Below, piece by piece: positions 56,843-64,000 of a stretch of 64,000 nucleotides of DNA. A model generated the notes under the pieces. The model had not been told where the DNA came from, searched no databases, and saw only the letters and a program-made list of their open reading frames with translations. The DNA is from Zhengitettix transpicula (Eukaryota; Arthropoda; Insecta; Orthoptera; Tetrigidae): positions 57,293,501 to 57,357,500 of the forward strand of contig CM073593.1 of the NCBI GenBank assembly GCA_037074705.1, written 5' to 3'. Each line of letters opens with the position of its first letter. Position 1 is the stretch's first letter. Position numbers and translations under genes: made by a program.

Positions 56843-57183
56843 TCTTAGATATTTAATAAATTAATACTTAGAATTATTTAAATAGTTATGTAGTGTTCCG
56901 TAAGAAGTACTTAGTTCAATTTATAAAATTAATCTCATGTTGATAACACGTCGTACAGTTTAAATCTGATCTTTTAGTATGCATGGGAGAAACGTTTATA
57001 AAATTTTTGGGAACGGATGCATATGGGCAACTATAGGTCGACAGATTTAATGTAAACTAGTTTACTTACTACATCCACTAACGGTCAGATCAAACTAATT
57101 ATTTAAAAACCGGGCCAAATTCACGAAAAAACACAACCAAATTATTCAGAAATAATTTAATAACGAAAAACAAAAATTAAAAC

Positions 57184-57245
57184 AACGTTTCGTCCCCATT
57201 ATAGCATAACATCATATTTATAGAACAATTTGGCAATCTATTGAA
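57184..57245 (-). other. Hammerhead-like motif, degraded
   Basis: The - strand reads ATGATGTTATGCTATAATGG then GGACGAAACGTTG (down to 57184). TTAT/ATAA can pair as a stem and GAAACG is intact, but the first core strand is TATGATG rather than CTGATGA. On the + strand a CTGATGAAGTC occurs at about 57268, which could be the first half of an oppositely oriented partner. Confidence 0.3.
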
Positions 57246-58404
57246 ATTATTTACTGCATTGTACACCTGATGAAGTCATAGATGTTTTATTTTGGATAGC
57301 AACACTATAATTGTGTATGAGAATTTGGTATATTAATTATTTTAATGCCCGTAAAGAATTCGTAAAGCGTAATTCGTCAGATTTATAGTTAAGACAGTTA
57401 CCAGAATTATATAAATATTTTATCAGTTGGCAAAAATTAACAGTCATATTTTATCAGTAGTGTGCATCTATTTATTGTCATTAGTTTTTGTAATTAATCT
57501 TCTTGATTTTTTAAAGTTAATATGAAGTCCTTCTATCCACCTGTGATTTGTTTTAAGTGTATTTATATCGAAAAATGATTAAAATTGAACCTCGTTGTTG
57601 AATGTTTCTACACTGGTTTTGGATTTTGGTTTAAAGCTTAATTTATGATGGTATAATATGGTCCTAAAACAAGTCGTGGTATTACCTCAATCAATCAAGA
57701 AAACAAAATTATAAGTGTCCTGAATATGAATTTTGTTGGTATGTTTTTTGGTTGGTATGGTTTTCTCAGAGACAATTTTATACCAATTTTAAATATTTTG
57801 CCTTTTCAACGTACGACGAAACAGACTTGAGAGAAAAATTTATTTACAGCTCTCAAATTTATTTAAAAATTTCACATAAAATGTGGCGCAGATTGAAAGA
57901 GGTTTTTTTCCAGAGAAAACGGAGGTCACTCAATGAGTATGATCAGTTAAAGAGGAGAACCGTGTCCTCTTGTTTACATATTCACTGACACATATGTTTA
58001 CCAAATACCAAGTTTTCTCTTTGACTCCTGCTAATGGATATGAACGTCCTCAAGGTCTTCTCAAATGTACCACGAGGAGCGCGCATTAATATATTAATGG
58101 GGCGCTCATTTATATATGAAATTATTACCAGTAATAGGCTTATTTGATAGGATTGTTGCGAGATATTTACAATTTACAACAAAGTACAATGAGAACATCA
58201 GATTTGAAGTAATAAATTCAGTGACTCCTTAAGTGAAATTAGTCCGTTATCTGAATCATGCACAAGTCGAGATCATGTGAATAATTACGTTAAAGACATG
58301 TAAGACAATTATATTCTATTTTAATATTTACTATAATCTGGAATTTATCATTTAATACATAAAATATTAATACAGCCAAAATATCGGAATCATTTATTAA
58401 TTAG

Positions 58405-58580
58405 CTAATCCAAAAAATCATTTTAGTATAACGTTTCGTCCACAATTTTGGAACACATTTAGGATATAACTGTCATGTATATATATGCATACATTCAAGA
58501 CTGTATACTACCTCAGTAACCTGAAACAGTCCCAAAATTGTGGACGAAACGTTGACCTGAAATGTTATACTTTTTGGTTT
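58405..58580. repeat. Inverted repeat with hammerhead-like motif in each arm
   Basis: CGTTTCGTCCACAATTTTGG (58432-58451) and its exact complement (58532-58551) form a 20-bp perfect core. The arms extend outward with homology (CCAAAAAATCATTTTAGTAT on the left; TGTTATACTTTTTGG on the right, after a 7-bp insertion). On the + strand CTGAAAC (58521-58527) precedes stem II GTCC/GGAC (58529-58532 and 58542-58545) and GAAA (58546-58549). GTCC...GGACGAAAC is the classic stem II/second-strand junction of hammerheads. The first strand has two changes from CTGATGA, so the copies are probably inactive. The frame at 58485-58691 is incidental. Confidence 0.5.
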
Positions 58581-58699
58581 AATAATTTTTTCTGGAATAT
58601 TGACTGTATTGTGTATTTATTTATATTCTATTTTTCTATACCCATGTTTCCTTTATTACAGAATTTATTAAAGTATTTCAATATATTATAACTCTAAAA

Positions 58700-60600
58700 T
58701 ATTAAATGTTAAGCAGCAGGTAATTATTAAACGTGATTTCGTATTTACAATTTTTGGAAGAGGTTTTCTTGCTCTGTCTTTAAATTCAAAGATATTTTAT
58801 TAGTTTTCCAATCCACGTATAATTTTTTGTTTTCACCTCGCAACAGTAATTTCGTGAACTTGAAAGATTAAGTTCCAATGATGGCGATGACGATCTTTTC
58901 TTAAACGCCGGGCCATGTTCATCTGAATGCACTCTATAACTGAAGGGCATTCATTAAAATTTAATTTTACTCCAGACAATTTCATCTATTAACAAGATAA
59001 GACTCTGCTTAAATATTAGCAATAGTTTAAATTATGATGATTCTGGAATCGATGTTGCAATAATTTCATATCTTTGTCGTGAATTTGAACCCCTTTAAAT
59101 TGAGATCAAACCCTCTGAATGTTGTCATAAATGGCGGAAGTCATTGGAATCATATCGTCAATTAAAAGAAACAAAATTGTATTGGGTCTTGCAAGAATTT
59201 AATTAAAATAATGGTGTCGTTCGAGAGATGATGAATTTAGATTCAGAACCAAAATTATTGGTAATGTTATTATTTAAAAAGACAATTATATGTTTTATTC
59301 ATTTGTTATATTTTTTTAATATTTACTCTTATCAAACATGACAAAAGTTCTTATTCTCTGGAAGTGATATTTTAACTTGTCTCCAAACGTATTTGTACTT
59401 CTGCGAGAATGATAGGAATGAAAATAGGTGAGAGAATCTCTTCCGAAGACTGAGTGTGCTTTCATGACAGAGGTTCGCAAATAAAATGAATTGTAATAAA
59501 ATTAGGAGTGTTTACTCGAATGGGAACAATATTTGATAAATATTTTACATGATCTATGTCAAATCAATAAAAACGTTGAAACTTTTGTAAATAAACATCG
59601 ATAATCATGTCTCGGTGGAAATTAACTTGAACCTATAGAAAAACTAATAAATTCTGTCTCGGCTACATTAAAAAATTGTAACTATTAATTTGTTATTAAA
59701 AATATAATGCACGCCGTAGCTTAAGTTACCAGGCTAAGAGGCGCCAAAGGTAGATGTCAAGGTCTCTCACATACACTCTGTTTCGGACCAATCAATAGAT
59801 TTTAATAATGTCCACGATTTTGCTTTTATTTTCCCAGTCTGATTAGCTTTTTTTTTAGCTTACCTTGGTGTGAGGGCTACAAATTAATTGGAAAGTTATA
59901 TCAGCGTAACGAATCGAGCGGATAGCTTTTGTAGTACCCTTTTTTTATGCTTCTAAATTAAAATGTCTTTCATGTTGTATTTTGCGCGAGGCAAGTAAGT
60001 ACGAGTTATTTTAGGCACGATCACGGGCGAGTTGTTGTCATGAAACGACGAACGAAAATCTGTTTTCAGTTAACTCGTTAGGTTAATTTCACAATAAATC
60101 AAAATTTAACGATATAAAATTATGTTACACAAGTCTGAAATTTTATAATTATTTACCACGTAATTTCTCTTAGTCGCCTGTTGAGTGTATAAAATACGCC
60201 AGTTATGTCATTATACACATAAATAATAAAATAATCAAACAATCGGGAAAAAGGTTAAGAATTTTAATAATTTGTGAAAGTAAAATACATAAAGTTAGAT
60301 AATAGCAATATAAATTAAAAATTTCTCAAAGAGAAAGAAGAAAATACGTCATTAAGAAAAATTAAGCTAGATTATATGAAAATGAGGAAGGATTAGACAT
60401 TCATGAGGAAAGCAAAAGATTTACATTAAATTAAACAATTATTTTCATTATGTCACTATTTATCAGTTTAAAATATTATTAACTCGAGTAAAAGCATCAG
60501 AAATTAGCATTAATTACATGTACACAACTTTTTAGAAAAAATAAAGAATTCAAGAATGAATACAACTTTGGTTTGGAGGGCTTATTCGAATCTGATATGA
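58700..60600. other. AT-rich DNA; no gene recognised
   Basis: No open frame of interest. A small GC-richer patch at 59705-59780 (CACGCCGTAGCTTAAG...GAGGCGCC) has no readable motif. The minus frame at 60497-60739 overlaps the Helitron-like start and is incidental. Confidence 0.6.
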
Positions 60601-60639
60601 TATTGAAGTTGTCTAATAAATCAAATTGAATGTGTTTGT

Positions 60640-61010
60640 ATGTATGTATATTTGTGGGTATGTTCCGCATACAAATCTGCACCCGTGGAGAAAATTTGAC
60701 CATAATTTGTACACGTGTTTGTTTTACAACCAGAAACAAAACACCGGCGCTGAACGGGGGTGGAAATTTGCATACATGTTAAAACGGCCGATATTTACGT
60801 CGAAATAAATTTTTTCTGGTTCAATGAGATAGCGTTACTCCAGATATTTTTGTGTATAATTTCAACTCTTTTGACATGGGAGGGTGTACCCTTATTATGG
60901 GGTGGAGGGGCGTTACATAAAAATAACGAAAAAAACACGATATTTGTGTCGAATCCGGGGTTATGGATGTCGCCGAGTTTAACTATGCCCAGTCAACAGT
61001 GCCCAGCTAG
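60640..61010 (+). mobile_element. Helitron-like non-autonomous element, copy 2
   Basis: Runs from about GTATATTTGTGGGTATGTTC to CAGTGCCCAGCTAG at 61010, followed by T. It corresponds to copy 1 at 34078-34800 but with a single internal unit instead of two, which explains its shorter length. Shared blocks include ATACAAATCTGCACC, TTTGTACACGTGTTTG, GGGGGTGGAAAT, GGGTGTACCCTTA, GGTGGAGGGGCGTT and GGGGTTATGGATGTCGCCGA. No coding capacity. Confidence 0.55.
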
Positions 61011-61014
61011 TGAA

Positions 61015-61555
61015 TAGTAAAGAACAGGGGAATTCTCAATTTAATTTAGACACTAATGTAGTGTATTCAATATTTACTAGTTTTTAACAGGTCAATTTTT
61101 GAAGTACTAACCATTTAACCTTCAATCACCCGATTTTTCCGAAACCTGTACAGTTTAAGGCCACGGCTCACATGATCGCATGAAATAATTTTTCTTCCAG
61201 GTGGTATACATTGAAAATTATTGTTGTTTTTAAAATACGAGTGTATTCTACAGTTTACGGAAAATATTAAAGGTAAATATTTACTATGCTATTTTTATAT
61301 TTAAAAACACAAAAGGCTTCTATTTCAGACTAAAGGAGTTTTATTCACCACGTTTGTGGTCGTCAAGAAACAAATTATATGATCAATTTAATATTAATAT
61401 AAAACAAATTATTGTTGCATATTTAAGGTGCATATATTTTAAATAAGAACAAGGAATTCGAGTGAATATTCAAGTCGCGAAAATTTTCCACTCGTTAGAA
61501 ACTTTTTAGGGGGATAACTATTTTTTTTAATAACTAATCAGGGTCGAATGAAACC
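61015..61555. other. AT-rich DNA; nothing recognised
   Basis: No open frame, tRNA-like box or inverted repeat. Confidence 0.65.
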
Positions 61556-61562
61556 TCAGAGA

Positions 61563-61620
61563 CAATGGTGTATTGCGTGTTGCGTTAGGGAAGGTTTGCT
61601 CAATTTTACTGTCGATGAGT
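61563..61620 (+). repeat. Dispersed repeat, copy C (GTGCATTGCGT family, diverged)
   Basis: CAATGGTGTATTGCGTGTTG then GTTAGGGAAGGTTTGCTCAA TTTT parallels the copies at 27305 and 28345. It is followed at 61675 by sequence resembling 48395-48500, suggesting the family is longer than the conserved core. Confidence 0.55.
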
Positions 61621-62189
61621 GTACTTGAATATTTATGTAGACATCTGACGTAAATAACCATAATAAAAGATGGTAACGCGTAGGTTAGGTCGATAAGTAG
61701 GATTTATAAAGTTAATGTTGGAAGATTTTGTTTGTTGCAAAATATTTCAGTTGAGGGTTCACTGAATTGGAGAAGTTTAAGGGTAACTTACATCCAGTAA
61801 TGCAACTAGTAGTGGAAGTATTAAACTGCTGTATAAAAAGGCATTTAAAACTAAATTAAGGTATCCAATTATTTTATTTTATTTATTGTACTTTTAAAAT
61901 CTACTCTTATAATGTATCCAGCTATAAACGAGGAAATTAATGCTCTATAGTTCTATGATTGATAAATGTACTTCCAGCAACGGTAAGGAATTAAGCAAAA
62001 ATTATGTATAATTACAGTGATATTCTAAGAGAAATATGTAATATTTATAAAACATTTAAATACTTTGAAATAATTAATAGTTTGGTATTTATTTATTAAA
62101 TATGTTTACCAGTATTAGGATCCACTCCTTATTTTCTCTGAATTCTCGTACGTTGTATTCATACAAAAGAAAGAACTAAATTCGACTCT

Positions 62190-62760
62190 GTAGTGATTAA
62201 TAGGAGAGAATTGTGCCAGAATAAGACAGTAGGCTCCGAGGAGACAACGACCTTGCGTGCTGCTCCCCTGGAATTCCTCTCCAGTGCACTTTCTCCTCGT
62301 GACACAATTCAGACATACTTTCAAGGTCTCTGCTCTTCTTTAGACACGGCTCTTCATCGTTTTTTCTCCCCCTTTCCAGCGGGTGCCCCGATACAGATCT
62401 TCACGTAGCTTGCCTCTCGCCGGTGTCGGCAATTGTTTGCTGTAAAAGTGAACCAGAAGAAATTGTTAAGTAGCCGCGAGAAGTCACCGGCCTTTGTACG
62501 GGCTTCCACACGACAAGAAATCAATTTCACGCACAAATGTTTTCAATGTTATATAGTAATCATTTCTTCGGATGATCTGATTTCTTTCAGGTTCTCCTCT
62601 GGGTCAGTTGGGGCTGACCCTATCAGAAAATCTTGCTCTTCTACTCCCCTTTTGACTTCAGGCAATTATTCGGTTCAGTCTACTACAATGAAATTTAGAT
62701 TTGAAACCTTTTATAGAAATTTATTAGATAACTATCATAGTAGGATAGTCATGTTATAGA
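62190..62760. other. GC-richer ORF cluster, unrecognised (exon or repeat)
   Basis: Frames at 62193-62408 (+, 71 codons), 62433-62759 (+, 108 codons), 62115-62324 (-, 69 codons) and 62354-62536 (-, 60 codons) overlap in a block that is clearly GC-richer than its flanks. The minus-strand peptide (CRVEARTKAGDFSRLLNNFF and ICIGAPAGKGEKKR) looks the most protein-like and runs uninterrupted for 60 codons, but I cannot name a family. TTTCTTTCAG at 62581-62590 is a good 3' splice consensus on the + strand. Either a single exon or a dispersed repeat could explain this. Confidence 0.3.
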
Positions 62761-62764
62761 TTTT

Positions 62765-64000
62765 CGGTCTATTTATGCAGCTACCGGAAAAAAATTGGTG
62801 GTTGGTGTTTAAATTATTAGTACTTCACAAATTGGACAGTTAAAAATTGCTAATAGACTGGAAATAGATTGGAAATTAAATTGACAAATTTCGTATTGTT
62901 ATATACAATCGATTTTTCCTGAAGTGTAGTGTTCATGCAAAGCAAAAACTATAATACATAGTTGGTGTTTATTTTTCTCACCGACATTTTTTTCCTTTTC
63001 TATAATTCATTTTTAGTTTAAAATAAAACTATGCTAGACATGATTTAAAGATGGCATTAACAAAAAAATGATGATAAAGGAAATTCACTCGCTATTGTTT
63101 CATATCTTCAGCCCATTTCAAGGGAAATTAATAATCAAAATCAGGTATTGTTCAGAGAATTTGCGTGCTGAATGTTCAAATAAAAATTTTGAAGTATAAG
63201 GGAGCTGAAAGTCATATCAAGACTCTGATGGTCACAAAAAAAATTATGAGGCTATAAATTTTAAAATCCGGAGAAACGTGTCACGCGGTGCTGCCTAATA
63301 TATTAATTATATGAAAAAAATTAAATCAATTAAACCTGAAAACAAAAATATGTGTACGTATTATAGTGCATATATATAAAATATGCCATTAAATTATCCG
63401 GTATTTAAGTCCCTGTTGCAGGCTTCATTATTCTCTTACTATCTTAATATATTAATCTTTATTTCGAGTAGAGTGCATCGTTAATATTATTTTTCATTAC
63501 TGTATCAATTCATCGAATTATCAAATAGAATGACAGCCCGACGAAAAGCTAGAAATCGGTTTTGATAATAGAGGAGATCCATGATTTCACCTCAGCAAGG
63601 CTAAAACAACTTAAAATTTCAAGCCATGTTCATCTCTTGTTAATTCAATGAACCAACGACTTACGTATTTTCTTCATGTTTTACAGAATTAATTGTGAGA
63701 CGTGGAAAATAATTCGTTGGATAAATTTCTCTTTCGAAAATAATAATAATCGGATTGGATTTGTAGCTCACGAAAGTCGTGTATGAATCCTTCATCAAAT
63801 CTCCGATTCAGCCACGGACGAACTTAAATAACCTCTGGTTCATAAACATCAAAATTCATAGATCCGTCATGTGGGAACCACAAGCAACCAAATTTTCGGA
63901 ATCATTTTCGTGGAACAGGCGATTGATTTTGAATAGTCCTTCCATACCTCATGCTTTTCTCGAATGAAACGATTTTTGTTTTGTTTTAGAAGTCTGCCTT
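62765..64000. other. AT-rich DNA; no gene recognised
   Basis: The only frame above 60 codons (63779-63967, +) has no recognisable motif. The window ends in ordinary AT-rich sequence. Confidence 0.6.

Noticed and set aside
1..64000. CRISPR array, bacterial operon or phage genes
   Set aside because: No regularly spaced repeats with unique spacers, no ribosome-binding-site-led ORFs and no long ORFs; composition and transposon content are those of an animal nuclear genome.

Overview
This 64 kb window is AT-rich animal nuclear DNA. It is most likely from an arthropod, and the mix of transposon families suggests an insect with a large genome. I see no bacterial features: no operons, no ribosome-binding-site-led ORFs, and no open frame longer than about 130 codons. 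No intact cellular protein gene can be defended. What can be read is a graveyard of mobile elements set in AT-rich DNA, plus a few GC/CpG-richer islets that could be promoters or isolated exons. Species assignment is inference only.

Layout. 1-9.5 kb: AT-rich DNA with one GC-rich islet (about 3.9-4.3 kb) and three copies of a GC-rich, A-tailed retroposon (RP family). 9.6-11.2 kb: a broken Tigger/pogo-type element, the C-terminal part of a LINE reverse transcriptase polyprotein and a tRNA-like SINE. 12.9-16.6 kb: a CpG-rich islet, a 143-bp tandem duplication, a large inverted repeat with hammerhead-like motifs and a possible mariner relic. 17.8-31.6 kb: a permuted RP copy, further hammerhead-like inverted repeats (18.7, 19.5, 22.8, 29.8 and 30.6 kb), a perfect 38-bp inverted repeat, a diverged ~170-bp tandem and a palindromic RP copy. 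32-37.9 kb: microsatellites, a Helitron-like element and an unrecognised ORF followed by AATAAA. 38.6-48 kb: one dispersed repeat in two copies, an RP copy and a DDE transposase relic. 49.5-51 kb: two Penelope-like element (PLE) 3' ends in head-to-head orientation, one carrying most of a GIY-YIG endonuclease domain. 51.5-53.4 kb: a GC-rich islet with CCAAT, CRE and ETS motifs. 54.7-55.3 kb: the best-bounded RP copy, with a 12-bp target-site duplication. 56.5-64 kb: a solo PLE end, three more hammerhead-like motifs, a second Helitron-like element and a GC-rich ORF cluster.

The most striking theme is repeated hammerhead-ribozyme-like cores: CTGANGA, then a short stem II, then GAAA. Many lie inside or beside inverted repeats, and genuine PLE sequence is present in the same window. 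The 29.8 kb copy has an intact core, a 5-bp stem II, a short stem III and 31-nt flanking arms. Hammerhead ribozymes in PLE terminal repeats and small retrozyme-like elements are established in animals; that these copies belong to such a system is inference.
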